A DNA stretch of 64,000 bases, taken from Rhodotorula mucilaginosa (taxonomy: Eukaryota; Basidiomycota; Microbotryomycetes; Sporidiobolales; Sporidiobolaceae). Below are positions 1 through 11,909 of this stretch, one piece after another. The position numbers and the translations under genes are program-made. Under the pieces are notes generated by a model. That model saw only the letters and a program-made list of their open reading frames with translations. It made no database searches and was not told the DNA's origin. The DNA lies in NCBI GenBank assembly GCA_034406715.1, contig CP137869.1:1364001-1428000 (forward strand). Reading direction: 5' to 3'. Numbering within the stretch: the first letter of the stretch is position 1; each line of letters begins with the position of its first letter.

Positions 1-2
1 CG

Positions 3-389
3 TGGCATTCAGACGTCCCCGCCAAGTCAGCGAGCCTGGGTTTCCTTGAGACCTTTTATGCGTTTTACAACCAACTGACCGCAGCCGGACACGATGTGGC
101 AGACGACTCGCGCTGGTATTCCGAGTACTGCCACCGCGTCTCGGTCCAGCTCGCGCTCATGCACTTGGTCACCTCGGCGACGAAAGAGCACGGCGGTGGC
201 GACCGCGATCACCAAAAGGTCGATGACAAGCTTGTCGAGGCGAGGGAGGCCAACATGGTCGCCATGCGTCACTTCTTGGAGAAGATGGTGAACGACCCGC
301 GTTTCGGCGCCTTCGCACAGTCGGGCATTCGCGCAGCCGACAAGACGCTCGAGATGCTCAGGCAACTTTATGGCAGGAAAGTGGCGTGA
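3..389 (+). CDS. C-terminal fragment of an unrecognised protein
   Basis: An open frame runs from the left window edge to a TGA at 387-389, giving about 128 residues with no stop. The start or upstream exons lie outside the window. The fragment looks helical and charged, with aromatic stretches such as FLETFYAFYNQL and WYSEYCHRV near its start and an acidic/basic mix later. I see no catalytic motif and recognise no family. Codon use is GC-rich, like the housekeeping genes further on and unlike the next kilobases. It could be the last exon of a longer gene. Confidence 0.5.
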   Translation, partial: WHSDVPAKSASLGFLETFYAFYNQLTAAGHDVADDSRWYSEYCHRVSVQLALMHLVTSATKEHGGGDRDHQKVDDKLVEAREANMVAMRHFLEKMVNDPRFGAFAQSGIRAADKTLEMLRQLYGRKVA

Positions 390-1060
390 CATGCTTGCAC
401 GTCTTCACGGGGTTTCCGACAATGAACAGCTCGTTCAGCTCGCCTGGGAGGATTCCTAAGCCGCCTTCATCTTACCTCCCTTTCGAACTCGCTTTCTGTT
501 GCAGTGTCTGTACAAAGGACTCTCAAGAACCGTCTACTTCAAGTCTGGAACCTCACGGCGAACGTGTCGCCTTTCGAGGCTCGCCACCCTTTTTTCTGCC
601 CGACCTCGCTCTCTCTTGCGGAGCGTACGACACATTATGACCTGGTCCTTTGTAGGCATGTGGAGCTTGAAATTTCAGAGTGCGGCGCTTGCAGCTTTAC
701 TGATTGTCCAGACAAAGGCTCTCGGATTCGGAAGCAGAGTATTTAGAGCGGTAAGAAAGGCTGCGGCGGCGATGGACGGATGAGAGAGTCACAGAACTTG
801 CAGAACATTTGCAAGATAGTGTGTAACTCGATATGCCTGTACTGCACATGTCGCAGAATCCGGCGTGCGCCGTAACGATGACGTGCTCACGCCCGGACAA
901 ACCGCGGACTTTCCAAAGCGAACCGAGCGCGAGGGGTAGCTCTGCACGATCGCGCGTTCTTCTGTCTCTTCCCACCCTTTACCGCAATAGCTCCCGCAAA
1001 GCGCTCACGCCTTAACCTCCCAGAGCCCTCCCTTTGCGCCGAGCCAACACCCCGACAAAG
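390..1060. other. Intergenic, no gene supported
   Basis: Several short frames overlap on both strands, none with splice-consistent extension or protein-like composition. It may hold 5' exons of the gene starting at 1061, because that gene's paralogue has a longer N-terminus. Confidence 0.4.
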
Positions 1061-2310
1061 ATGACGACCGAGCCTAGTGCCAAATTTCAACAAGGATTGG
1101 TCATCTCTGGCGATGTTCTCAAGCATATGAGTCCAGAGTCCTACAAAGGTTGGCTCAGAGTCATGCTTGGGGGCCTTGCCTGTCTTGTGCACAAGCGCTG
1201 CGCGAATCCAGGTTTGTCAAAGCGTCAAATGGCTCAAGCTGAAAAATGGTGTGAAGAATGGCATGCGGCAGTGGACAAGCTTGCCATCAGACATTCGAGG
1301 AAACAAGGTCCTAGCCGTCTGCGCACCAAGAGAAACTTCATATATCTTGCCGGCTTACTATCAGGCTCTGAGGATTGGTATCTGGTAATTACTAACCACC
1401 GAAAGAAGGTGCAAAACAATTAGCTGATGCGGAGAAAGTGCTTTTAGCCTACAGCACATCGCATTCTCAGAGATGACGTTCAAGCGGAGAGAGAGCGTTC
1501 AAAAGAGCGTAGCACCTGTTCCAACAGTCGCATCAGCGAGTGGAGGGCGGCCGCCAGAGCTAAGCAGGCTCCTGTAAGTTGGCAGTGAAGCTGGTGTTCA
1601 ATGCATAGAAAGGACCGGTGCACTGTGACAGATAGTACTGGTGCTGATGATCCTATGTGCAAGCTGACCAAGGAGTCCTGTCCCTACAGAAAGATCCCAA
1701 AAAGCAAGACCGCGTCCACCAGCAACACCATGATGCAGAAGAGCACCTACCCTATGGTGGGCCAACACACGGTTTTTTGGCTGAGAATGACGGGCATGGG
1801 ACGCTGCATGCAGAAGCTCCGTCCCAGCCGCCACACTGGGAATCAGCGTATCAACCTGCCACACGTACCAACACGACGCAACTTCAAGTTTTTAAGCCGC
1901 AGCCAAGCACTGTTGCACATGCCATGTGTGACAAATCTTCTGAAGGAGGGTTTGGCAGCAACGTGTACGGGCCGGAAATCCCTTGGGCATCTGAGGGAGT
2001 TCCGGAACAGACACTCCCCCAAGCTCCGCTGGGCTGCATTGCACAGCCTTACTATGGAGGACCGTTGTATCGAGGCGACCTGTCTTGCAGCCAACAGCAG
2101 GATCTCAACGGGCCATTGCCTGAAGAACCCGCCCCCTACCACCCGCAGTGGCCCCAGGACTGGGCCTCGCTTTCTGTTGATAATCCTTTCAATCCGCAGC
2201 AGCGGCCGCTCGGAGTCTACCCCTACAATGGTCACCAGGAAACCCAGGAAACACCAGTTTCTGTGCAAGGGCCCCTGTGCCTGCCGTCCACCCTGCCACC
2301 CTACGTTTAG
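1061..2310 (+). CDS. Uncharacterised protein with helical N-part and Gln/Pro/His-rich tail (copy A)
   Basis: I model three exons: 1061-1384, 1448-1573 and 1690-2310 (356 aa). Intron 1 starts GTAATT and contains a perfect TACTAAC branch box. Intron 2 starts GTAAGT. All joins keep frame. Residues 1-108 are helical, with a Y-x2-W-x3-L core followed by a Trp-rich stretch (AEKWCEEWHAAVDKL). Residues 151-356 are rich in Gln, Pro, His, Tyr and Gly, with low-complexity pieces such as HQQHHD and NPFNPQQRPLGVYPYNG, which look disordered or prion-like. The Y-x2-W core and the Q-rich tail recur in the gene at 5799-7509, so the two look paralogous. The base composition is less GC-rich than that of the housekeeping genes. 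The start is uncertain and more 5' exons are possible. No function is recognised. Confidence 0.45.
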
Positions 2311-3731
2311 AGAAGATATGTGCCGGTCCGGAACAAACATTCCGCAATTTCAGCTGCAACTCAGCCTGGACTACAGATTCCGCCAAAGCTTTAGAGGGGA
2401 CTGACTTAGACCTTGTGAGTTTTTTTTCAAGGTTACAAGATTCCTTGCAGGAACCTATTAGCCCATTGTTGGAATATGCTTGCTGAGACAGCCCAATGTT
2501 GGAAAACCAGCTCAACTGCAGATTGGTCCCCGTTCTCAGTCGAGTCTGGATTCTTTTGCTTTCTACCAAAGTATTACTAACACTTCTTTTCCCCCACAGA
2601 TGTCCAGCCTTCAAGTGAAAGTCGGTAACTGGTGATTTGTAGAGTTTAAAGTTGTGAAAAGATATCGACGTGATTTCAGAAAACCTGTTTATGTCGAGAG
2701 CGGTGGTTGAGTTCTTGGTCATATTTCCTGAGTGCCTCAGTGTGGAATGGAGCCCATGCAAGAAGCAAGAGTGCTTTGTGGATTCTCAAGATCTAAGGGA
2801 CTGGAGTCTTCAAAGTAAAAAGAAAAAGAGAAAAAAAACCACAAGATTGATCTTCATTTCCCACGCAGTGCATGGTCCCTTGCTGCGAACATCTACATGA
2901 AACGCCATCCTGTGACAGAGACACACGCTCTAGTGCCCTGTTACTGTGAAACCATGAGTTGTCACTTACCGCGCTCACGTTTGCAGTGTCGACGCATGAG
3001 TGGCAATAAAACCTTCGACACACGGCCCTCTTTTCTCCTATGGGGCCTGTGACAAAAGCTCCTCCCCCAGATAGATGCAAAGACTGAATAGTTCAGAGTG
3101 TGAAGTCCACTGGTTTGGCAGAGGTGGGGCTTTTGGGAGAGTCAGGTGCGCGAAAGATGAGCGCCGAGGGGATCAGCCGTCGGGCCCGCACACGGTCGTC
3201 GCCACGCGAGCAACCAAAATCGGTAAGAAGGGTCGGCAGTTGGCGTTGTTTGCTGGCGATGGAAGGAGACCAGCGGAGGAACATGGACAAGCAGAAAGAG
3301 AAAAAGAAGTCAGAAAAGCCGGAGAAGGCAGATTTGAAAAAACGCCAACAAGTGTGTGTGAGAAATGCAGGTAGAGTTTGTACAACGGTGGGTTCAGACG
3401 ACGCCACAAGGACTGCGTATCCGCGAACGTGAGTTAGTCAAGATTGGCGCGGCCGAAAAAAAGTGAATAGAATCTGATGTACGTGAAGGGATGAAAGCCT
3501 TTCTCGGCGCGACGTAGAGTCTCGAGCCTCCGGCCTGTGCAGTAGTAGGTGCGTGCGGTGGTATCTCGTTCCGAGGCCGGCAGACTGCGCGAGGACATCC
3601 GTCAGAACGCGCTGGCAGGCAGGCAGGCAGGCAACAAGCCGGAGGAGCGGGCGGTCCGAAACGCCACGACTCACCGAATTCGTGTACACGCAAGCGATCA
3701 TTCGGGGCAAGCGCAAGTAGATCAAGCGGAG
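2311..3731. other. Long intergenic stretch, no gene supported
   Basis: The first part is A/T-richer and contains an A-rich run near 2817-2842. From about 3100 the composition turns GC-rich. Short frames exist on both strands, but none splices into a convincing protein. Confidence 0.4.
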
Positions 3732-5190
3732 CTATTCCGACAGGTGCTGCGTCTGAGAGTCAGCTCCAGTGGAAAAGAACGCCGCAAGCGAAAGGGACAC
3801 GTCTTTGTGCTCACCTCGGGAAGCGAACAACATCGCCGTCGCCCTAAGCACTCGACTCGGCCGCGGACCCTGGTCACCGTGAGCTCGACGAGCGCCCTCG
3901 CGACGAGGACGCTCGCGAGCACCATGCCGAGCGAGACCTGGAGTGCGGCGAGGGCGATACGGGCGGGCGAGACGGTATCCCGCAAGCGGAGGAGTGCGGT
4001 CTGGCGACTGTCGCCTCCCTTGCCCTTGGGACCGCCGACTTCACCGTTCGACGTCGCCGTCTTGCGAGCGACTGCGTTCCCAAGACTGTTTCCCGCCTCG
4101 GTGGCTGTCTCGAGACCGAGTTGCGCCACTTTTTGACCGAGCGAGATACCCGAACCGACGACGCCGACCCCGAATGCGGCGAGGCGGTACGTGATCCGGG
4201 CGGGAGCTGTGGTTACGCGCCAACCGAGGCGGACCGGCGCGAAAAGGAGCGAGGTTGCGGAAGAGGAGAGGGAACGAGGTGCGGACGGCGGCGGGCGATT
4301 CGGCTCGAGGTGGAAGTCGAGATCGGGCGGCGGAGGAGGATCAGAGACCGGAGCAAACGCTTCTTCGGGGAGCTGTACCGGTGCCGGTGAACTCGGTTCG
4401 TGCGAGATCGGCTGGGCTTGGATCGAGTCGGGATTCATACTCTCGGGAACGGGGTGCTCGAGTGGGATGTCGGGAGGATCGTGCGCCTCGTGCGCGCCCG
4501 CTTCGACCACCACGACGACACTCTCGTCGCGAGCGGCTGTCGACTCGCCGAGATGATCCGCCTCTTCGGCGGCCGAGACGGGGCGGCGCGACGACCGCTT
4601 GCGAAGTTTCGTGGTGGTGGTGGCTCGCGTCGCCGCTTCTTCGCGCGCGGCCTGATCCAACTCGAGTCGCGAGCGCAGCTTTGAGAGTGCCGAGCCGGAT
4701 CCGGACGACGTGCTCATGGTCGAGAGGGTTTCTTGGTCCTGCGAAGCGATGGTCGAAGTGGAAGCGATGCGGGTGCGGTACAGACGCGGACTCGAAGGGG
4801 AAGAGGTCGAGGCGGAGGGAGGCCTGCTCGGTCGCGTTGGTCGTGATCTGTCAGCTTTGGATCACGGTGGATGACTACGCTATGGCAGACTCACCACGCG
4901 GCGGCGGTCAATCCCCGCGGCGAGGTCGAGGTCGATCCTCCGGCGACGCCATCCAACGCGGCGACGACCGTCTCGGACAAGCCCACGGGCGCGTTGAGAT
5001 GCGCAGCGCTCCGGAGGGGGATCGGCGCCGACCCACGGCTCGTCGACGTGTGCGAGGGACTGGCAGTTATCGCGGTGGTCGTCGTCGGTGTCGGAGGTGA
5101 GTGCGACGTGGACGGCGTCAGGTCCGACTCGGTTGACGGCGAGGAGGTAGAGACGCTACTGCTACGCGGGGCTTTTCTCAGCTTGCCCAT
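3732..5190 (-). CDS. Probable membrane protein with long disordered N-terminus
   Basis: Three exons: 5190-4895, 4823-3815 and 3752-3732, giving 441 aa. The introns (71 and 62 nt) have GTGAGT and GTGAGC donors with CTGAC branch sites. Splicing joins a Ser/Thr/Pro-rich start (MGKLRKAPRSSS) to the downstream frame without a break. The last exon adds only six residues (TQHLSE). Residues 1-270 are low complexity, rich in S, T, P and A, with acidic patches. The C-terminal part has a hydrophobic, glycine-rich stretch (AAFGVGVVGSGISLGQKVAQ) and a second one (ALQVSLGMVLASVLVARAL), so it probably associates with a membrane by one or two helices. It is flanked by the two Gln-rich paralogues but shows normal GC-rich coding use. 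I do not recognise the family. Confidence 0.65.
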
Positions 5191-5798
5191 CGCGACTGGC
5201 GACGCGTGTACAGCCTGTGCAGGAGAGAGAGAGGGCTGCGTGTCAAGATGCGCGTGATCGCCGCAATCCCTTTCATCGCAAATCGGACGAAAGCTCTACC
5301 AATCCTCAGATCTTATTCGCCCGTTGTCTGCTTAGGGGAACCTGCACAGTTGAGTTTCGGACTTCAGGAGAACCTAAAACCGAAGAGCTGAGCACCGAGA
5401 GATCTTCTCGACTGTGCGAGTCAGGTATAAGGAAATCATCCTCGCGACACCTGTACCCCTTGTATATGTCTTTCTGACAAACCAATCCTGCTGATTGATT
5501 CATTCTGTGCTTTTTGGCGCAGTGGTCCGTACAACAAAAGGTGCGACGTTACACCAGGATAAACAACTGCAGACATTTTAAGGAGATCTCACATCTCGCC
5601 TGGGAGATGATATATACCAGAATGTTTCCAACTGTACAAAAGATGCGCTACAGAGCAAACAGGCGAGCCCACCTCCGGCACCACTCCTCAGGATCCATGC
5701 CATATACCCGGCGCGCAATCCGGCGGCCAATGCGAGGACCGTGACCAACTGCGTAGAAGTCATGGTGCGGCTGAGAGTCTGCAGGCCACAGAGTAGGG
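5191..5798. other. Intergenic between two minus-strand genes
   Basis: This is the promoter side of the gene ending at 3732 and the 3' side of the Gln-rich gene. It becomes A/T-richer after about 5400. No gene is supported. Confidence 0.4.
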
Positions 5799-7509
5799 TC
5801 AGGCTGATTGCATCTGCAGCATGTGGGTTCCCAACTGCAAAATATCATATAGCTTACTGTCCTGGAAAGGTTGCAGATTTTGTCCTTGGAACTGAACAAG
5901 TGGGTACATCTGCCCGTAAGGGTTATCCGCACCAAAGTGCACGGCCATCTGCTGCCGCTGGCAGTCATGAGGGTGATAAGCTGCCAAGGGCTGGCTCCTC
6001 TGGCTGTTGTAAAGCTGCTGCTCCTCCTGGATGCTGTAAGGGTGACTAGTGACAAAGGGTGGCCCCATGTGCTGCTGCTGGATGTTGTAATGGTTATGAG
6101 CAGCAAAAGGCATGATCTGCTGCTGTGGAACGCCATGAGAGTGCTGAGCGGCAGAGAGGTTTGCGCCAGAAGGTACATCCTGTGGCCCAAAGTTGCAGCG
6201 TTGAGGACGGGTATCATCGCTAGAGTTGGCAGAACCGGCTTGACTCAGTGCCAAGGGGCCAGCCTGCAGGGCCAAGATATATGAGGCTCTTGAGTCTCAG
6301 CCCAACAGCGACAGCGTCCGAGCTCAACAAGGAAGCTTACAGCAACGCGAGGAAGCATCTTGCGCTGTTTACAAAGGAAAGGTTCACCATTAGTCGAGAT
6401 TGTCTGCTCAGGCCTGAGCGGAGCAAGTGGTTGCCTGCTACCTACAACCTCCTCTTCGAGCTTTTCATCCTTATATTCGCGCTGCCCGGAAAGAGTGTCA
6501 ATACACTCATTTGCCCCTACAAAGAGCGCAGGATCAACTCACAATGAAACTTGCGGCTGCAGGAACACCATCCTTGTTTGACTTTTCCCTGACGTGCTTG
6601 TGGAATTGACGCAACCAGCTTAACCAGGCCTCGACCTGGTCATAGTCCTGGGCCTGGAGCAGCTCTTCATACCTTCCCAGGGAGAACTGTATCTGGCGGT
6701 TCTGCAACCACTGATGTAGGGCGTCTGCCTGCCCTTGTGACTTTTCATTGATCAAGGCATTGTTGCGTATCCAACCTTTTTGAGTCTGCCTTCCACGGGT
6801 GAGGCCCAAAACATCACAGGAGATCACCTGCATCAGCCCTTTGACCCAGGTGCCATAAGAACCACATCTTCTCCTGACAGCTGGAGTATCAGTTATTGAC
6901 GCAGCAATGTTCTCAAGCTGTGCTGTTGTGATAAGCCCTTCCGCATACACCTGAGCTGCTGCTGATGCTGCCTCTGCATCTTTGTATGCCTTCCGGCCCT
7001 GCAGAGTTTCTGTAGCCCAAGCAGTCCATCCCTGAAGGACAGTGGTCAAGAATGTACTGTGGAATTGTCTTATTAGCCGTAGCAAGACATACAAAGTTGC
7101 CAGCCCACTTCTCGAATTTGTAGTCATCACGCTGTGCAAAGTGTAAAGTGTTGGTGACTTGTACGTAATCACCCACAGCAAACGGATACTGACTCACAAG
7201 AATCTTTGCAACCGCTCGCAACCGTGTTGAAGGCGGGTGGTCTGCCTTCAGAGCGGCTTGTACTTTTGTTCTGAGCTGCTCAAGTTGAGCCTCATAGTTG
7301 TTCACTTGTGTCCGGAACGCATGCTGTTTGTGTGCAAAGCCCACAAATGTGTAGAACGGCTGAGTGCATCGCTTGACCAGCTGTCGACCGAGCTCTACGA
7401 GGTTACTGGAGGGGTTCAGGTACCGCTCGATCATCGAATCGAGTTCCAGCTTGGTCTGGCGGAACAGTTTTCGTGACCGCTGCTTGTAGCCCGTAGCTTG
7501 ACGAGGCAT
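5799..7509 (-). CDS. Uncharacterised protein with Gln-rich tail (copy B)
   Basis: Five exons: 7509-7093, 7031-6543, 6481-6446, 6364-6341 and 6263-5799 (476 aa). All introns are 61-81 nt with GTATGT, GTGAGT, GTAGGT or GTAAGC donors, and the first holds a CTAATA branch. Two very small exons (36 and 24 nt) link the helical part to the tail. Residues 1-300 are helical, with coiled-coil-like stretches (YEAQLEQLRTKVQAALKA) and a Y-x2-W-x3-L core. Residues 323-476 are Gln/His/Pro/Tyr-rich (QQQIMPF, NIQQQHMG, EEQQLY). The layout matches the gene at 1061-2310. ATG 7509 is the first ATG in the open frame, so an upstream exon cannot be excluded. Composition is less GC-rich than most genes here. No known domain is seen. 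Confidence 0.6.
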
Positions 7510-8484
7510 TCTGATCGACCTCAGACCGGAGGGGGCGAGAGAGGGTGCGCGGTGTAGCTCTGCGACTAAGTCCAAGGTCCCAATGTTTCAGTGCGGACAA
7601 GCCGCGGAGGCGCGAGCGCTACGGCGTGGCGATGCAGGCTTGGCGTGTGGCAATGCGAGCTTATCATAGCAGCTTATTCAAGTTGCGGTTTTCATGAGGC
7701 AGCGGCACCTGAACTCCTCCCGAGCGTGTCGAGGAGGTTAAAGAATAGGAAGAACAAGTCAAGTCACCAACACCGTAAGACAAACAGGAACAGTCGTGGC
7801 CGACGGACCGGTCGACTCTCTTGCTTGCTTGCGAGTTGAGTGAGGTGGAAGGTGTTATGACAGAGGGTGTTATGATAGAGGGAGAAGCTATGCTGGGCGT
7901 GAGAGAACAGGCTCTCGAACTGCGCGCGAACAAAAACCTGCGCAAAGAGCGGGTACGTGGCCGGGAGTGCAAGCGGGGAGGCCAATCAAGGGAGGTGGTC
8001 GGGACCACATTCTACCCGTTGACTGTTCGGAGCAAGGTTCGTATGATCACGCGGGGAGGAGCAGCGCTTTCGCCACTTTGCCACCGGAATGTAATCTTTC
8101 GATACTATAATGTACTAGTCTCGGACCTTGTCGGGAAGGGGGACAGGCTGTTTCTTTCGGACTGTGAGTTGCGAGCGTGTGCGTGGGACTGGACGCGAGC
8201 AAGCGAGTCGAAGAGACGAGGAGAGAGAGACATGGAACTGTCGTTGCTCATCGACGAGTTGGTTAACCTCGACGACGACGCTTGACCGCAAAATGTCTCT
8301 CTGCGCTCCGGGAAACTCTGTGCAGCAGTTTGCGAGACACTCCTGAAACTAGACACGCCTGCTCGCTCCCAGTCCCAACTCCGAGACTCACGAAAATTTT
8401 CCTCGATGGCGCAAGCACGCGCATCAGGTGGGGCCGTCGTACCGTACGCTCTCTCTCCGTCTCTAGACCGCAGGCAAGACGGAT
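7510..8484. other. Intergenic, divergent promoters of Gln-rich gene B and ADI1
   Basis: Frames on both strands are short and without supported splicing. There is an imperfect repeat of GTGTTATGA near 7853-7875. No RNA gene is seen. Confidence 0.4.
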
Positions 8485-9464
8485 ATGCGAGCATACTACT
8501 TGTAAGGACTCCCGCGCTTGTGGCCATGCCCCGCTCGAGACCCGCTCTGCTCGACGTCCGCTCTCACGCCATTTCTTCATCACCATCGCACCCGACTCGA
8601 CTGACTAATCGCGCACCTCGACAGCGACGACAAGCCGGGAGACCAGCGTGCGCCGCACGACACGGGCGAGGAGGTCTCGCTCCAGGAACTTGAGCGCCTA
8701 GGCGTCAAGGCCTTCCCCGGCATCGACCTCGAGGGAGTCGAAAACATGTGCGTCAGACTCTTGATTGTTTGCGAAGCAATGCAGCGCCGGCTGCGAATCG
8801 CATTGCTGAATTGGCCCAACCTGCGCACAGCGCCAAGGAGCGCGGCTACAAGAACCGCGACGAGATCAACGTCAGCAAGGCCGGGTTGGGTGACCTCTAC
8901 GAGGAAAAGATCAAGGGCTTCTTCCGGTCAGTCGGCGCTTTCTGTCCCCCTATTGATCTCACCGGCATGCGACTGACCGTTGACTCCCTCTGTGCAGCGA
9001 GCACCTGCACGAGGACGAGGAGATCCGATACATCAAGGACGGTCGCGGCTACTTTGACGTGCGCGGTCAGTCTTGCGCCCCTCCGGTGTCGAGCCTTGCT
9101 ATGCGGAGACATATCTGACCATCGTGCCGCGACGTTTACTGTACGCAGACAAGGGCGATTCGCGGTGGATCCGGATCGCGTCCGAACCGCAGGACCTCTT
9201 GATCGTCCCGGCAGGGATCTACCACCGCTTCACGCTCGACGAAGGTGACTACATCAAGGCGATGCGGCTATTCCAGGTGCGTCTGATCCCCTGCTTCCCG
9301 TAAAGGGGGATCGATCGCCCGGAATCTTCTTTGCCCTGACCAAATCGGACTGATCGCGCGATTCTCTGTCGCAGGACGAACCGAAATGGGTCCCGCACGA
9401 CAAGAGCGACTCGACGGACAAGAACCCGCATCGCGAGTCGTACCTCAAGGCGCTCACGGCATGA
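8485..9464 (+). CDS. ADI1: Acireductone dioxygenase (methionine salvage)
   Basis: Six exons: 8485-8501, 8625-8747, 8831-8926, 8998-9065, 9149-9276 and 9375-9464, giving 173 aa against about 179 in the human enzyme. The protein starts [17 protein letters not shown], as in the family, and covers the whole cupin fold. Metal ligands of the ARD family are present: H81, H83 and E87 in HLHEDEE, and H127 in PAGIYHRF. The enzyme oxidises the acireductone intermediate of the 5'-methylthioadenosine cycle, giving the ketoacid precursor of methionine with Fe, or an off-pathway product with Ni. It acts in the cytosol or nucleus. The first exon codes for under six residues, so a simple ORF search would miss the true start. 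No operon-like context. Confidence 0.95.
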
Positions 9465-9876
9465 TGAATCAGAGCGAGGGGGGGCGTAGGTCTGATTTTT
9501 TACTCTATCGAGTAAAGACGCGAGTTTGTACATAACGCTCGCGCGGCTTCGACGACGACCTTGTCTCCTTTCCTGCTTCGTCACGCTTTGCTTTGCTGTG
9601 GTCCAAATCAACCGACTGACCATGTCGACACGAGAGCGAAGCGGCCGATTCTATCCCGTCGCCCGCTCCTCCTCTTCTCGTCGGACTTTGCTCGCCTACA
9701 TTTTTTTTTCTCTCTCGCGGACCGCAGGAGGGCGTAAAGGAACAAAAAAGGTCTTGTGACCTGTAGTGCCCCGAGGATTTTCTTTCCACCTTGGTCCCCG
9801 TCGCACGCGAGCGGGGTGTCCGCGGCGACGTCAACTCTCGCTCTTCGTCTCCTTTCCACGATCTCACAGCACAGTC
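9465..9876. other. Intergenic between ADI1 and the first TPR-J gene
   Basis: Holds the 3' end of ADI1 and the promoter of the next gene. A T-rich and CT-rich tract around 9700-9720 is typical of yeast promoters. Nothing else is seen. Confidence 0.4.
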
Positions 9877-11909
9877 ATGGCTCGGAAGAGACGCGGACGT
9901 GCACAGAACGCGGCGGCCGACCAGCCTCAACAGCCGCCTCGTCCGGCGCCGCCGGCGCCCCCTACCAAGTGAGTTTGTTCGTCCCTGGTCCGCCCGTGCG
10001 AGAACACGCTTGACAGTTCAGTGCACTTCGGTCTGTACAGCGCTCCCACCAAGTCCGCGACGCCATCTGGCTCGTCCGGTCCTCCTCGAGCCACTCGCAA
10101 GCCGGCGCCACTCGCTCCCGAACCCACAACCGCCAGCAGGGCGGCGCCGCCGTCGCCAAAGCCAGTCGACGAGCCTGCTCGCCCGCGTGCTGAACCGCCC
10201 AAGGCAAAGAGCTCTGCGACCCATTCCGAACCGCCGAGTCTCCCCAAGTGTGCCATCCGCGACGCGCTGCAAGCGCTCGAGACTGGCTGCATCCCCGAGG
10301 CGTACGAAACCCTGTCTCGCGCTCTCTCCGATTCGGACGACGCCGAGCCCCAGCAGGATGACGACCAACAGGTGGTGCATAAGCTGCATGAGATTGCCCT
10401 GCTGGTTTGCCGCGCGAGATCGACAATGGAATTGGGTGACGGCGATGCGCAAGTCGTGCTGAAGGACCTCGACAAGGCGCAAGCGCTTTGGACCAAGTTT
10501 GGCGCCGAGTCGCACCCGCCCAAGAAGATTGAGGCGCCTGTCCAGATCCACCAAGTCCGGCTGTGGGCTCTCGCTACCCTTGGCGAGTACGAAAAGGTGC
10601 TCGAGGAAGCAGAGTGAGTGCTTCTTCTCGCACGTTGTTGCCGCTCGACTTTTCCCGCCTTGCCGCCCGCTCATACCGCGTTCCCCATTGCAGGATCATC
10701 ACCGAAAAAGCTGATGGTATCACTCCGGCGACATCGGGGGCGCGCATGACTGCGTTCTTCCACCTCGGACGCCTCGCTGAAGCTGCCCAAGCCGCAAGGA
10801 TCTACCTCAGCTTTCCCGATCCGCTCGCGAGTCAGTACGACTGCACCCCTTCGTCATCCCTCCCCGTCGCTGTCTTGAGAGCTCACCCGACATCGGTATG
10901 TAGGAAACTGGCCGCCGACATTCTGCAGGCGGCGGAGGAGAAGAAAAAGGGCGACGACGCTTACAAAAAGGGAGGGCAGTGGGATCGCGCCATCACGGCT
11001 TACACGAAAGCTGTCGACATCCTAGTGGACGAGTGCGACTCGCGACAGTTGATCGCGTCGCTGTACTACAACCTGGGCATGGCCCACCTCAAGGTGCGTT
11101 TCGGACTGGCAAGCCTCCTCAAGCGAGGAATGAGCTACGAGTCGCTCATTTCACCTCTAATGGAACAGCTTAGTCACGTGCGTAACGCCTTGGAGCACTT
11201 TACCGATGCGCTTGACTTCGATGCCTCGCATGTCAAGGCACTGCGGAACCGCGCCGTCGCGTACGAGCGCCTCGGGTACCTCGACGATGCGGAGAGCGAC
11301 CTCCGCGACGCTCTGGACCTCGTCGACGCCGAGAAGGATCCCAAATTGCACGAGTACCTGAAGAAGGAGCATGAGCGGGTTGAAGACATGGCAGACGAAC
11401 GAGCTCGGAAGGCGCAGGAGGCGTTTGCGAAGCTGATGCGCGGTCCGCGAAAGGTATGCTCGATTTGCGCTTCTCCTCCTTGTCTATGGGTATGAGTGCG
11501 ATGCATACATGGCTGACTTGCTGCGTGCCTGGCAGGACCAGCACTACCGCACGCTGGGCTTGAAAGTTGGGGCGACCGAAGTCGAGATTAAGACCGCGTT
11601 CAAAACGCTCGCGCGTCAGCACCACCCCGACAAGGGCGGCAACCCCGAAAAGTTCAAAGAGGTGAGTGCCGGAGTGTCCTTGGGGGTGGTCCACACGCTC
11701 TCAACCCTTGTGAGCGCAAGGAGTACTGACAAGGTACTCGACTGCTTTTCGTTCTTCCGTCTGCTACAGGTCAGGTCCGCGTACGAGGCCCTGCTCGGCG
11801 TGAGTTGCGAATGTTTCTCTACCAAATAAAAAAGCAATGACTAACAGTTTGTACTCGAGAGCAGACCGGACCGGGCGACATGGACGTGCCCGACTGCACG
11901 GTTTCGTGA
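9877..11909 (+). CDS. TPR and J-domain co-chaperone (tandem copy 1)
   Basis: Eight exons: 9877-9968, 10041-10613, 10694-10834, 10904-11093, 11169-11453, 11536-11661, 11770-11799 and 11865-11909 (493 aa). The start is a basic and Pro-rich tail (MARKRRGRAQ). A helical repeat region follows, with TPR-like units around QWDRAITAYTKAVDI, ASLYYNLGMAHLK and HVKALRNRAVAYERLGY. A J domain near the C-terminus carries the HPD signature in HHPDKGG. This layout is that of DNAJC7/TPR2-type proteins, which hand clients between Hsp70 and Hsp90 in the cytosol. The intron before KLAADILQ uses a weaker GTACGA donor. I chose it because it keeps frame and matches the intron position in copy 2. The next gene downstream is a paralogue with the same exon plan. 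Confidence 0.88.
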
